Source of the DNA: Treponema sp.
Lineage (GTDB): Bacteria; Spirochaetota; Spirochaetia; Treponematales; Treponemataceae
Assembly: GCA_017935745.1 (NCBI GenBank)
Contig: JAGBGX010000019.1
Span: 1 to 64,000, forward strand
Direction of reading: 5' to 3'
DNA: 64,000 nucleotides
Shown: piece after piece, positions 43,964-51,718 of the stretch
Position numbering within the stretch: position 1 is the stretch's first letter
How the letters are laid out: the number at the start of each line of letters is the position of its first letter
The notes under the pieces: generated by a model
The model's input: the letters and a program-made list of their open reading frames with translations, nothing else
Told to the model about the DNA's origin: nothing
The model's database searches: none
Translations under genes and position numbers: made by a program

Positions 43964-44626
43964 ATGAACCGACCAAGCCAGCCTGACCGGCCGAAAACCG
44001 GGCCGGACAAAAACAGCGTGTTTCCGAATCCTGCCATCCCGGAAGTGTGCTTTATCAAAAATGTCATCACGCGGAAAAATATTATCGTGGGCGACTACAC
44101 GTATTACGACGACAAAAACGGTGCGGACGCGTTTGAGGCTCACGTTACGCATCACTACGAATTCAACGGCGACAAACTCATTATCGGAAAGTTCTGCCAG
44201 ATTGCGTCCGGAATCGAATTCATCATGAACGGTGCGAACCACTGCATGAGCCGGGTGACGACGTATCCGTTCAACATTATGGGCGGCGGCTGGGAAAAGA
44301 CCACGCCCGCGCTAAGCGACCTTCCGCTCAAAGGCGACACGGTTGTGGGAAACGATGTGTGGATTGGGCAGAACGTAACGGTGCTTCCGGGCGTTCACAT
44401 CGGCGACGGCGCAATCATCGGTGCGAACAGCGTTGTTGCGAGCGACATTCCGCCGTATTGCATTGCCGTGGGAAATCCGTGCCGCGTCATCAAAAAACGC
44501 TTCGACGACGAACTGATTTCGCATCTTGAAAAAATCCAGTGGTGGAACTGGGACGACGAAAAAATCAACGCCAACTTGGAAACATTGTGCAGCGGCGACC
44601 TAGAGCGGATACGGGAGATAAAATGA
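43964..44626 (+). CDS. Vat/CatB-type xenobiotic O-acetyltransferase
   Basis: 220 aa. A left-handed beta-helix hexapeptide protein with KLIIGKFCQIASGIEFIMNGANH (catalytic-type His in ANH), TVVGNDVWIGQNVTVLPGVHIGDGAIIGANSVV and PYCIAVGNPCRVIKKRF. This is the streptogramin A/chloramphenicol acetyltransferase family, which transfers acetyl from acetyl-CoA to drug hydroxyls; housekeeping members also exist, so resistance is unproven. GGAGG lies 6 nt before the ATG. A hairpin (CCCCGA/TCGGGG, about 44631-44652) follows. Confidence 0.88.
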   Translation: MNRPSQPDRPKTGPDKNSVFPNPAIPEVCFIKNVITRKNIIVGDYTYYDDKNGADAFEAHVTHHYEFNGDKLIIGKFCQIASGIEFIMNGANHCMSRVTTYPFNIMGGGWEKTTPALSDLPLKGDTVVGNDVWIGQNVTVLPGVHIGDGAIIGANSVVASDIPPYCIAVGNPCRVIKKRFDDELISHLEKIQWWNWDDEKINANLETLCSGDLERIREIK

Positions 44627-44738
44627 ATGACCCCGACGCAGAGCATCGGGGTATGAAACCCTCCGCACGAATAAGAGCAGAATCGCATCGGGTGATTCTC
44701 CGTGCGTTTTATGATATACTGAAACAAGAGGTGTTGAA

Positions 44739-45041
44739 ATGTATATCAAAGACGGCATTTGCTACGCCGATGAACTTGTACCGGAAATCGAAGTTTCATC
44801 TATAAAAAATCTTGAGGACGGTATGATGCTCGTTGAGTTTTCGACTGGCGAAACGCGGCTTTTTGACGTAACATCACTGCTTGACAAAGGCTCTGCATTC
44901 GCGCCGCTCGCACAAGAAGAAAACCGGCAGACCGCAAAAGTAACTCACGGATTTGTTTCGTGGCTGAACGGAGAAATCGACATTGCGCCGGAAACGTTGT
45001 ATGCGGAAAGCTACAAATATTCAAAAGAAGTGTATGTGTAG
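44739..45041 (+). CDS. DUF2442 protein
   Basis: 100 aa. It shows the DUF2442 pattern FSTGETRLFDVTSLL in the middle and GEIDIAPETLYAESYKY at the end. DUF2442 genes often sit beside DUF4160 genes as a toxin-antitoxin-like pair, but no DUF4160 partner is present. AGAGGT lies 6 nt before the ATG and TATACT about 20 nt before. Two bp separate it from the nucleotidyltransferase gene, so the two form an operon. AT-rich relative to neighbours. Confidence 0.82.
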   Translation: MYIKDGICYADELVPEIEVSSIKNLEDGMMLVEFSTGETRLFDVTSLLDKGSAFAPLAQEENRQTAKVTHGFVSWLNGEIDIAPETLYAESYKYSKEVYV

Positions 45042-45043
45042 GA

Positions 45044-45835
45044 ATGAAAGATAAAGAAGCAATGACTGAGATGCAGCGGGATTTTGTCGCAAAAATGAAA
45101 GAATATGCGGTGGAATTTGCGGAGCATATAGACAAAAGTGATATTCAAGCCGTGCTGCTTTCGGGAAGCGTTGCCCGCGGTGATTTTTATCCCGGAGAAT
45201 ACGGCGGAATGATTGATCTTGTTATCATGAAAAAGTCCGGGCATTGTTTTGATGCGGAAAAAATCCTGGGAAAAGACGAAGAGCCTGACATTCCGTATCA
45301 TTGTGTCCGCAGGAATTTTTATGGTTCTGAGATATGTTTTGAAATCGATGTGCGTGATTTTGTTTCCGCAGAGCAGTTTGAGCAGCTTGATGAATCTCGG
45401 AAATTTTCTATAATCGAGTCTGAAATTATATATGATGCTGGCAATTTGTACAGAAATGAATTTCAAAAGATTCTTCTTCTGAAAGACAAGGAACTGCATA
45501 TTCTTTTTGACAGCACACTGCAAGGAATCGATTGGATGTTAAGCCCTTACACCACGGACAAATGGTTCAGGCGGCAGGCATTCGTTCAAATGCATTGGAA
45601 TTTGAATTCCGCAGTCCGCATGGGAGTGAAATGCCTCTATTATAAAAACGGCAGCTACGTTCCTCCTGAAAACCGGATGCTCTATTACACATACACATTG
45701 GAGAAACTGCCTGAACAGTACAGCAGGCTGATTGCGGCATTGTTCCGGCAGAACATAGAATCCTATGCTGATTATAAGCGCCGGGAAAAACTGTTCTGCA
45801 AACAATTTTTAGGTTTCCTTCGCACGAATCAATAA
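45044..45835 (+). CDS. Nucleotidyltransferase-fold protein
   Basis: 263 aa. The polymerase-beta-like motif LLSGSVARGDFYPGEYGGMIDLVIM (GS-x-ARGD followed by a single clear Asp in IDL) is near residue 38. A helical C-terminal half contains several Trp and Tyr. Family members transfer nucleotides to proteins, drugs or RNA; the second catalytic carboxylate is not clear, so activity is uncertain. Start 45044 follows TAGG directly after the DUF2442 stop. AT-rich, probably acquired with its neighbour. Confidence 0.72.
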   Translation: MKDKEAMTEMQRDFVAKMKEYAVEFAEHIDKSDIQAVLLSGSVARGDFYPGEYGGMIDLVIMKKSGHCFDAEKILGKDEEPDIPYHCVRRNFYGSEICFEIDVRDFVSAEQFEQLDESRKFSIIESEIIYDAGNLYRNEFQKILLLKDKELHILFDSTLQGIDWMLSPYTTDKWFRRQAFVQMHWNLNSAVRMGVKCLYYKNGSYVPPENRMLYYTYTLEKLPEQYSRLIAALFRQNIESYADYKRREKLFCKQFLGFLRTNQ

Positions 45836-45858
45836 CAGCAAGCGCGCAAGTCTGCATC

Positions 45859-45914
45859 GCAAATCTCCGATTTGCTTACCACGTTTTTTAACGCTTCACT
45901 CCGTTTCGTTAAAA
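45859..45914. terminator. Two hairpins between convergent genes
   Basis: GCAAAT/ATTTGC (45859-45875) and TTTTAACG/CGTTAAAA (45886-45914) lie between the convergent nucleotidyltransferase and metallo-hydrolase genes. The second has A/T runs on both sides and could terminate both ways. Confidence 0.5.
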
Positions 45915-45963
45915 CTTACGGTATCTTCTGTTTTCATTTTTCGTCAATAGTAAGCCGTATTTC

Positions 45964-46842
45964 CTAATTGCTCTTCCACAGCAGCATATTATTTTCAAAA
46001 GTAACATCAAGCTTTCCGTTATCTTTCAGCCATGACAGATACGAACGCACGGTACTTCCCACCAAAACATACTGCTCAAAATTCATTGTCAGTCTGTATT
46101 CGTCAAAAAGCCGCTTCAGGAGTTCTTCAAAGCACATCGGCGTTTTTAAGATGGATTGTATATCATTTGCTATATCGAATACTTTTTGACGGTTAAGCTG
46201 CACAATAGTTGTAATGTCATTTATTACATCTGAATGGGCAGGCACGAACACAGCGGCTTCCATAGCTTCAACTGTATTCAATGTGTTCAGATATTCAGCG
46301 ACATCATATATAAAGGAAATCTGATATTTTTCCAAAGTGCTTTTGCTGCTGATACAATCAGCGAGAAAAACAACATTGTCCGGAGTGCGAATGCCAATCA
46401 TATCGAAGAAATGTCCGCGCAGGGGAATGACCTCGAGTTCCTTTGGAAAGTCATCATCCGTAATTTCGCAAACATCGCTTTCAGAGGCAAGCAAAAACTT
46501 GTGCCGTAAATCTTTGCACGGATATCCGCCGTACAGAAATGACGGCTCTAAAATCGGATATCTCGTGAACGCCGCTTCAATGCCGGCCGCGAATATTTTG
46601 CATCCTGTCTGCTGCTGCAAATACTTGTTTCCGCCGATATGGTCAGCATTGGAATGTGTGTTGATAATTCCTTTTAATCGCCAGCCGTTTTCGCTTACTA
46701 TCTTACGGACTTTTCTGCCAGCGTCTTTATCATTTCCGCTGTCGATGAGATAAACGTTTTTATCGTCAGCAAGATATACTCCGATTTTTGCAGGGCAATT
46801 AATATAATAACTTTTTTCACCGACTCGAATCAATTCAAACAT
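45964..46842 (-). CDS. Metallo-beta-lactamase-fold hydrolase
   Basis: 292 aa. The zinc motif is NTHSNADHIGG (H-x-N/H-x-DH), followed by PLRGHFFDMIG and VFLADCIS as further metal ligands. It belongs to the broad glyoxalase-II/MBL hydrolase group. A C-terminal winged-helix-like part (CFEELLKRLFDEYRLT, SYLSWLKDNGKL) is typical of one MBL subfamily. Start 46842 has GAGAGG upstream. It overlaps the XRE-cupin gene region if the earlier ATG 46857 is used, so the pair is an operon. AT-rich. Confidence 0.85.
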   Translation of the reverse strand: MFELIRVGEKSYYINCPAKIGVYLADDKNVYLIDSGNDKDAGRKVRKIVSENGWRLKGIINTHSNADHIGGNKYLQQQTGCKIFAAGIEAAFTRYPILEPSFLYGGYPCKDLRHKFLLASESDVCEITDDDFPKELEVIPLRGHFFDMIGIRTPDNVVFLADCISSKSTLEKYQISFIYDVAEYLNTLNTVEAMEAAVFVPAHSDVINDITTIVQLNRQKVFDIANDIQSILKTPMCFEELLKRLFDEYRLTMNFEQYVLVGSTVRSYLSWLKDNGKLDVTFENNMLLWKSN

Positions 46843-46853
46843 GTTGGGGCCTC

Positions 46854-47402
46854 TCATTCTTTATAGAAAATAAAATTATAAACAGCGCAGGTATTTTTAT
46901 ATGAGTTCACATACGAATGCGGAATATTCGCTTCAAATCGGATTGCCTGCCTTTTTCTTACGGTAACCTTTGTTCCATTCAAAATCATATCAAGCTTTCC
47001 GCGAATGACAAAAATATATTCTTCAACACCGTCATTGTGCTTATCTGAATCATGCTCGCAGCCGGCTGCAAATTCAATGTAAAACGCCTCGCAGCTGCGG
47101 ACAGGGTCGAATGCAAAAAGCGTATATACTTTCATTGCGCCATTTTCTTCCAACAGCACATCCTGCTCCTGCAAACCAACTACTGTGTATTCCGTTCCCT
47201 GCTCCTGCAAAAAGGACGAAAACGGTATTTTCATACCTGTTGCAATTTTCCAAAGTGTATTGACTGTTGGAGATGACTGCCCCCGCTCAATCTGCCCAAG
47301 CATCGGCTTGCTGACCCCTGTTGCTTCCGCCAATTCATCTAAGGTCAAATTTCTATTTTGTCGTGCCGCCTTTAATCTTTTTCCGATATTCAAGTTATCC
47401 AT
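46854..47402 (-). CDS. XRE-cupin transcriptional regulator
   Basis: 182 aa. The N-terminal HTH is LKAARQNRNLTLDELAEATG, VSKPMLGQIERGQSSPTVNTLWKIA. The C-terminal cupin (about 105-180) has HNDGVEEYIFVIRGKLDMIL and IRFEANIPHSY. Such regulators sense a small ligand in the cupin barrel. It lies directly before the MBL hydrolase, which it probably controls, with a promoter region upstream at 47403-47460. Confidence 0.9.
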   Translation of the reverse strand: MDNLNIGKRLKAARQNRNLTLDELAEATGVSKPMLGQIERGQSSPTVNTLWKIATGMKIPFSSFLQEQGTEYTVVGLQEQDVLLEENGAMKVYTLFAFDPVRSCEAFYIEFAAGCEHDSDKHNDGVEEYIFVIRGKLDMILNGTKVTVRKRQAIRFEANIPHSYVNSYKNTCAVYNFIFYKE

Positions 47403-47502
47403 ATTCGTCTCTTAAAATATGTAAAAGCATATTTTAATATAGTATAACATATTTTTTGAACAGTTTTCAAGTCGGCTGTGTAAAGCAAAAGACTGTTTCC
47501 AT

Positions 47503-48294
47503 CTACTGCATTTTCTGGTTATGCCGCGAGCTGCCCGCATACGGAAACTGCGGCGCGCACAATCGGAATGAGAATGTCTCCCTGTCCACAATGCCCGCCG
47601 TTTTGTCGCTGTCGTACAATGCGAGCAGGAACGACGCCATCTGCGCGCTTGTGTGGTACGTGCCGAACGCTTTGTCATAATCATATTCCGCAGCATCGTT
47701 CGCAATTTTTCCGAAATCCGTTTTTGTTGCGGCGGGAGCCAGCACCTTCACCTGCATTTTCGCACGGGCGGTCTTCAGTTCCCGCGCCAGGCCTTCCGTA
47801 AACGCGCTGACAAAAAACTTCGCCGCGCAGTACGTTACCGCGCCCGGAACAATCGTGTAGCCACCGCAGGAAGAGACGTTGATAAGCTGCGTTCCCTCCG
47901 TGTCCTTAAAATCGCGGACAAACAGCGAGGAAAAAACCGTGAGCGCCTCCACGTTCAGGCGCAGCATCCGGCTGATTTTCTCCACATCCTGACTTGCGAC
48001 GCTGCCGTAATTTCCAAATCCCGCGTTGTTAATCCACGTCCGAAGCGGATACGACCGTACGCTTTCATACAGCCGAATCACAGTGTGCGGAACAGACAAA
48101 TCCGCGTCCCTGACCACGACATCAAGCGCAGGGTGAAGCGACACAATTTCGCGCCGGAGCGTTTCCAGCCTGTCCTTCCTGCGGGCGACAAGAATCAGGC
48201 TGCTCCCGCGCGCCGCAAACGCCTTTGCCGCCTCCCAGCCGATTCCCGAGCTTGCGCCCGTAATCACCGTGTACGTTTTTGAATTCTGAATCAT
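47503..48294 (-). CDS. Short-chain dehydrogenase/reductase
   Basis: 263 aa. The Rossmann motif is TGASSGIG near residue 12, NAG in INNAGFGNYG, catalytic Ser in INVSSCGG and the YxxxK pair in VTYCAAKFF. It is an NAD(P)H oxidoreductase of unknown substrate. Start 48294 has GGAGG 8 nt upstream; an earlier in-frame start at 48330 lies inside the promoter. It is divergent from the MerR gene and its promoter has the MerR-type 19-bp spacer. Confidence 0.9.
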   Translation of the reverse strand: MIQNSKTYTVITGASSGIGWEAAKAFAARGSSLILVARRKDRLETLRREIVSLHPALDVVVRDADLSVPHTVIRLYESVRSYPLRTWINNAGFGNYGSVASQDVEKISRMLRLNVEALTVFSSLFVRDFKDTEGTQLINVSSCGGYTIVPGAVTYCAAKFFVSAFTEGLARELKTARAKMQVKVLAPAATKTDFGKIANDAAEYDYDKAFGTYHTSAQMASFLLALYDSDKTAGIVDRETFSFRLCAPQFPYAGSSRHNQKMQ

Positions 48295-48325
48295 TTGCAA
48301 AGCCTCCTTTTTGCGATATAATGAA

Positions 48326-48356
48326 AGCATACAATGTAGAGTTAACTCTATGTCAA
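48326..48356 (-). promoter_or_regulatory. MerR-type promoter of the SDR gene
   Basis: On the minus strand TTGACA (48356-48351) and TATGCT (48331-48326) are separated by 19 bp, with perfect dyad TAGAGTTAACTCTA at 48337-48350. A long spacer with a central dyad is the classic MerR activator arrangement. Confidence 0.85.
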
Positions 48357-48375
48357 GATGCGGGAGGTGATTTTT

Positions 48376-48744
48376 TTGGAATATTCGATAGGCGAATTTT
48401 CACGGCTGACAAATGTAGGAATACACACCCTGCGCTACTACGAGCATGAGAAGCTGATTGAGCCGAAGCGCAATTCCGCCAACCGCCGCCGCTATTCAGA
48501 CGAAGACCTCGCATGGATTGCGTTTATCAGGCGGCTCAAGGACACGGGAATGCCGATTAAAAAAATTCAGCAGTACGCACAGCTTCGGGCGAAAGGAAGC
48601 CGCACGCTTGCCAAAAGAATGAAGATGCTTTCCGCGCACCGCGAAACCCTCAGCGGGCAGATACAAACATTGCAGGAACACCTTGCCCGGCTGAACGAAA
48701 AAATCAGCTTTTACCGCCGTGAGATACAGCGCATGGAAAAATAG
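48376..48744 (+). CDS. MerR-family regulator
   Basis: 122 aa from a TTG start chosen because GGGAGGTGA lies 6 nt upstream; an in-frame ATG at 48358 has none. The HTH is YSIGEFSRLTNVGIHTLRYYEHEKLI, the wing NRRRYSDEDLAWI, then a long dimerisation helix to the end. No metal-binding Cys is present, so the effector is probably organic. It faces the SDR gene across a MerR-type promoter and very likely controls it. Confidence 0.9.
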   Translation: MEYSIGEFSRLTNVGIHTLRYYEHEKLIEPKRNSANRRRYSDEDLAWIAFIRRLKDTGMPIKKIQQYAQLRAKGSRTLAKRMKMLSAHRETLSGQIQTLQEHLARLNEKISFYRREIQRMEK

Positions 48745-48883
48745 CCGGAGAGAAAGCTGACTTCCGCCTTCCGCAGAATCTTGCCTGTATACATTCAGTT
48801 TCCTCCGACAAAAAAAAGCAGGAACGGACAGGACTGTTCAGCCGCGCTGATATATTCTATTCTTACAGGCAGGAGGACGGACG

Positions 48884-49789
48884 ATGGAATGGGTTACGGC
48901 GCTGAACAGGACAATCGGCTTTATCGAGAGAAACCTGAAGGCGCGGATTTGTGCGGAGGACTGCGCGCGCGAGGCCGGAATCTCGGAGTTCTACTTGCAG
49001 ACGGGCTTCCGCATCATCACGGGATTTTCGCTCGGGGAATACATCAGGAACCGCAGGCTCTACTCTGCGGCGCTTGAAATTGCGGACACAGACCGCAGCA
49101 TCCTCGACATCGCGCTCGACTTCCAGTACGAGACGCCGGAAAGCTTCACAAAGGCGTTCAGGCGTTTCCACGGAAGCACGCCGAGCCAGATTCGCGCTGC
49201 GGGCGCCGGACAGTTCGCTTCGCTCGTCACCTCATTTCTGCCTGTATCAATTTCAATCCATGTAACAGGAGGCAGCACAGTGGATTATGAAGTGGCGGCC
49301 CTCACGGGCTTTACCGTAATCGGGTTTGAGCGCGAGTTTTCGTTCGAGGATTCCTACAGCGCAATTCCGAAGTTCTGGGACGAAGTGTGCGAATCTCATC
49401 TGAAAAAAATCTGGTTCGGAAAGAAACCCGAAACGCCGCAGGAGCAGGCGATAGCGGAAAACGGAATCGGCGAGTTCGGCATCTGCATTGACGACACCGG
49501 CGGCGGAAAATTCCGCTACCTGATTGCAGGACGGTACACGGGCGGCGCAGTCCCGGAAGGCATGAAGACGTTCGACGTTCCCGCAGGCGACTGGGCGAAA
49601 TTCCGCGCGGAAGGCCCGCTCCCCGACTCGCTCCAGAAAGTGAACACCTACGTCTTCAGGGAATGGCTTCCCGGAAATCCCGACTGGGATGCCGCAGGGC
49701 AGTGCAGCGTCGAGTGGTACAGCAAAGGCTGTCCCAGCGACCCCGGCTACAAAAGCGAAATCTGGATTCCCGTAAATCGCAGAAAGTAG
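48884..49789 (+). CDS. AraC-family regulator with GyrI-like ligand domain
   Basis: 301 aa. The N-terminal AraC double HTH is at about residues 8-105 (ISEFYLQTGFRIITGFSLGEYIRNRRLYSAALEI, SILDIALDFQYETPESFTKAFRRFHGSTPSQIR). A GyrI-like/SOUL-type effector-binding domain (about 130-300) is followed by an end with WLPGNPDW and SEIWIPV. This resembles Rob-type regulators, which bind drugs or fatty acids and induce efflux. A hairpin follows at 49827-49850. Confidence 0.9.
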   Translation: MEWVTALNRTIGFIERNLKARICAEDCAREAGISEFYLQTGFRIITGFSLGEYIRNRRLYSAALEIADTDRSILDIALDFQYETPESFTKAFRRFHGSTPSQIRAAGAGQFASLVTSFLPVSISIHVTGGSTVDYEVAALTGFTVIGFEREFSFEDSYSAIPKFWDEVCESHLKKIWFGKKPETPQEQAIAENGIGEFGICIDDTGGGKFRYLIAGRYTGGAVPEGMKTFDVPAGDWAKFRAEGPLPDSLQKVNTYVFREWLPGNPDWDAAGQCSVEWYSKGCPSDPGYKSEIWIPVNRRK

Positions 49790-49826
49790 GGGTAAAACAT
49801 CTTACTGAATTACAAGAGCATCTGAA

Positions 49827-49850
49827 GCGGCAGGAATAATTTCCTGCCGC
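49827..49850. terminator. Hairpin downstream of the AraC-family gene
   Basis: GCGGCAGGAA/TTCCTGCCGC stem with a short loop; only weakly T-rich DNA follows. Confidence 0.5.
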
Positions 49851-49926
49851 GTATATTTCAAATTAAAAAGATATTTTATTCTTGGCAGACGCAAGCCTGA
49901 TTCCGCCGGTCTTTTCTGGCCTCCGC

Positions 49927-50178
49927 TCATTTCGGAAGCCCGAGCAAGTCCAGCACCGAAACGCCAAGCACGTGCGAGACGGCGGCAAGCTCAATGTCCG
50001 TAACAAAACGCTTGCCGCACTCAATGCGCTGAATCGCATTCTTGTCCACATCAATTCCGCACAGCTGAAGCCTGTCCGCCAGCGCGCGCTGAGAAAGCTT
50101 CGGCTGCATCTGCTTCCTGAAGCGGGCGATATTTTCGCCGGAAATATTGTTTGAACTGCCGTTTTTATTCTTGAACAT
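49927..50178 (-). CDS. Small XRE-family repressor
   Basis: 83 aa. The Cro/C1 HTH is NIARFRKQMQPKLSQRALADRL, then VDKNAIQRIECGKRFVTDIELAAVSHVLGVSVLDLL. It is divergent from the two small secreted-protein genes. The intergenic region carries two identical-type operators that cover both promoters, so it very likely represses them and itself. Confidence 0.85.
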   Translation of the reverse strand: MFKNKNGSSNNISGENIARFRKQMQPKLSQRALADRLQLCGIDVDKNAIQRIECGKRFVTDIELAAVSHVLGVSVLDLLGLPK

Positions 50179-50185
50179 AGGAAAT

Positions 50186-50259
50186 TTGACATTCAGTGCT
50201 TGTCAATTATGGAATTGTATGGTATAACTGAATAAGATTTGACATCTAGTAAATGTCAA
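50186..50259. promoter_or_regulatory. Twin XRE operators and promoter of the small-peptide operon
   Basis: TTGACA-N9-TGTCAA occurs at 50186-50206 and TTGACAT-N7-ATGTCAA at 50239-50259, both 21 bp, with centres 53 bp (about five turns) apart. The plus promoter TTGTCA (50200-50205), 17 bp, TATAAC (50223-50228) lies between them. Site 1 overlaps its -35 box and site 2 the start region. Confidence 0.75.
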
Positions 50260-50274
50260 AAAAAAGGAGGATGC

Positions 50275-50559
50275 ATGAAACGGATATCCGGCTGCCTTGC
50301 CGTGCTTCTGCTGCTTGCTGGCATTCCGCTTTTTTCCGCTATGCCGAACAAAATTGTACACGGCATATACAAATCCTCCGTTTCAAATACTGAAATCAAA
50401 ATTGAAAAAGGCATCTACATCATCCGCGGCGACCAGATTGAAATCCGGACGGACAGGTGCACTTCAGTCTGCTACACCGTGTTCAGCCGGACGAGCTTTG
50501 GAAACGCGCACGAACTGTTCTGCCTTTTCAGTTTTGAAAATATTGATTCTCCGCAATGA
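50275..50559 (+). CDS. Small secreted protein of unknown function
   Basis: 94 aa. It has a Sec signal (MKRISGCLAVLLLLAGIPLFSA) followed by a basic beta-rich mature part (YKSSVSNTEIKIEKGIYIIRGDQIEIRTDR) with Cys residues in CTSVCYTVFS. No family is recognised. AAAGGAGG lies 4 nt before ATG 50275. It is the first gene of the XRE-repressed pair and lies 24 bp before the second. It could be an immunity or partner protein. Confidence 0.7.
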   Translation: MKRISGCLAVLLLLAGIPLFSAMPNKIVHGIYKSSVSNTEIKIEKGIYIIRGDQIEIRTDRCTSVCYTVFSRTSFGNAHELFCLFSFENIDSPQ

Positions 50560-50583
50560 GACAAAACTACGAAGGTGGAAAAA

Positions 50584-50808
50584 ATGAAAAAGATGCTGAT
50601 TGCAATGGCGGCGATGGCTGTCATAGGAATGGGAGCTGCGGTGGCTGACGGATACTGGGGATGCGTTGTAGATTCCATACAAACAGGAGCTGATGCTGGT
50701 GCACAAAAGGCAAATGAATACGAGATTTCTGATCCTGTAACAAAAAATGCAAGTATTGCTGGAGGAGCCATAGGTGGGGCAGCAGCAGGAATTATAAACT
50801 GTGAATAA
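50584..50808 (+). CDS. Small secreted glycine-zipper peptide, bacteriocin-like
   Basis: 74 aa. It has a Sec signal (MKKMLIAMAAMAVIGMGAAVA) and a mature part of about 52 residues starting DGYWGCVVDS and ending in the glycine-zipper ASIAGGAIGGAAAGIINCE. Two Cys, one near each end, could form a disulfide. Glycine-zipper helices with terminal Cys resemble class II-type bacteriocins or pore-forming peptides, but the leader is Sec-type, not double-glycine. GAAGG precedes the ATG. A terminator follows at 50919-50946. Confidence 0.7.
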   Translation: MKKMLIAMAAMAVIGMGAAVADGYWGCVVDSIQTGADAGAQKANEYEISDPVTKNASIAGGAIGGAAAGIINCE

Positions 50809-50918
50809 TTTTATGTCTATTCAGGAACAGCGGACATGAACAAAGCTTCTGGCGGCAACTGATTTTTCGCATTCCTATTTTTCTCTCCACATTATAGGAA
50901 CATAAAAAAGGAGGAACG

Positions 50919-50946
50919 GCGCGGGCAAGTCCCGCGCTGTTTTTTT
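50919..50946 (+). terminator. Intrinsic terminator of the small-peptide operon
   Basis: GCGCGGG/CCCGCGC stem with short loop, followed by TTTTTTT. The 110 bp before it contain no gene; a stray AGGAGG at its left edge has no start codon. Confidence 0.85.
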
Positions 50947-51083
50947 GCGCTCAGCCAGTTTGCAATTTTTTACAGCACTGCATTCCGTGCTACCGTTCCG
51001 GCATGGAATCCACAATACATTTCAGCGTTGTCCGGGCGCATGGCTTTGCGCGCGGTAATCATCATAAAAGCAATTGTTTCGTC

Positions 51084-51112
51084 TTGCGCAATCCCGAGCG
51101 CGCGTGTACAAT
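51084..51112 (+). promoter_or_regulatory. Promoter of the kinase gene, leaderless
   Basis: TTGCGC (51084-51089), 17-bp spacer, TACAAT (51107-51112). The ATG at 51120 is 7 nt downstream. Confidence 0.6.
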
Positions 51113-51119
51113 TCCTGCC

Positions 51120-51665
51120 ATGAAATGTCCATACAGACGGATTCTTGTTGTCGGCTCGGGCGGCGCGGGAAAAAGCACGCTCGCCGTGGAACTTGCGCGC
51201 AGGCTTTCGCTTCCTGTTGTCCATCTTGACAAGCTGTGGTGGCTTCCCGGCTGGAAGGAGCGGACGGAAGCCGAATTCGACGCGCTGCTTGAGGCGGAGC
51301 TTGCAAAGCCCGAATGGGTCATCGACGGAAACTTTCGCCGCACATTCGCCCGGCGGCTTGAGCGCGCGGAACTGTGCATTTTCCTCGACTATCCCGAATC
51401 AGTGTGCATGGACGGAATTCTGCGCCGCGCACAGGAATACCGCGGACGCACGCGCTCCGACATGACGGACGGCTGCCCGGAGCGCATCGACAGCGAATTC
51501 CGCGAATGGGTGCGCACGTTCAGAAGCCTCGTCCGCCCGGAAATGATTTCCGCCATGAACGAAAGCCCCGTTCAAAAGCTCATTTTCACGTCCCGGGAAG
51601 AAACCGCCGGCTGGCTTTCGTCGCTCGGGAAGCAGCAATCTAGTGCAAAAAAGCGCGCAGAATAA
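51120..51665 (+). CDS. P-loop kinase of the topology-modulation/adenylate-kinase-like group
   Basis: 181 aa. Walker A is GSGGAGKST near residue 12, with HLDKLWWLPGW, the lid-like NFRRTFARRLERAELCIFLDYP and RRAQEYRGRTR typical of DNA topology modulation protein FlaR and related small P-loop kinases. Substrate unknown. The C-terminus REETAGWLSSLGK is repeated downstream at 56075-56115; after it the tail QQSSAKKRAE differs from the PDLSS of the downstream copy, as if the end was replaced. Start 51120 follows a -10 box by 7 nt. Confidence 0.85.
   Translation: MKCPYRRILVVGSGGAGKSTLAVELARRLSLPVVHLDKLWWLPGWKERTEAEFDALLEAELAKPEWVIDGNFRRTFARRLERAELCIFLDYPESVCMDGILRRAQEYRGRTRSDMTDGCPERIDSEFREWVRTFRSLVRPEMISAMNESPVQKLIFTSREETAGWLSSLGKQQSSAKKRAE
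51593..51633 (+). repeat. Direct repeat, left copy, in kinase 3' end
   Basis: 41 bp beginning CCGGGAAGAAACCGCC match 56075-56115 with three mismatches. Together they bracket the ABC exporter/TetR block. Confidence 0.8.
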
Positions 51666-51718
51666 AAATTCTTGGGAGCCAGCATCCAAATACGTTCGGA
51701 CAACACGGCTTATGATTT

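Noticed and set aside
44739-45835. Toxin-antitoxin pair formed by DUF2442 and nucleotidyltransferase
   Set aside because: DUF2442 normally pairs with DUF4160, and the second protein does not look like a known toxin (such as MNT/HEPN). Only co-transcription is supported.
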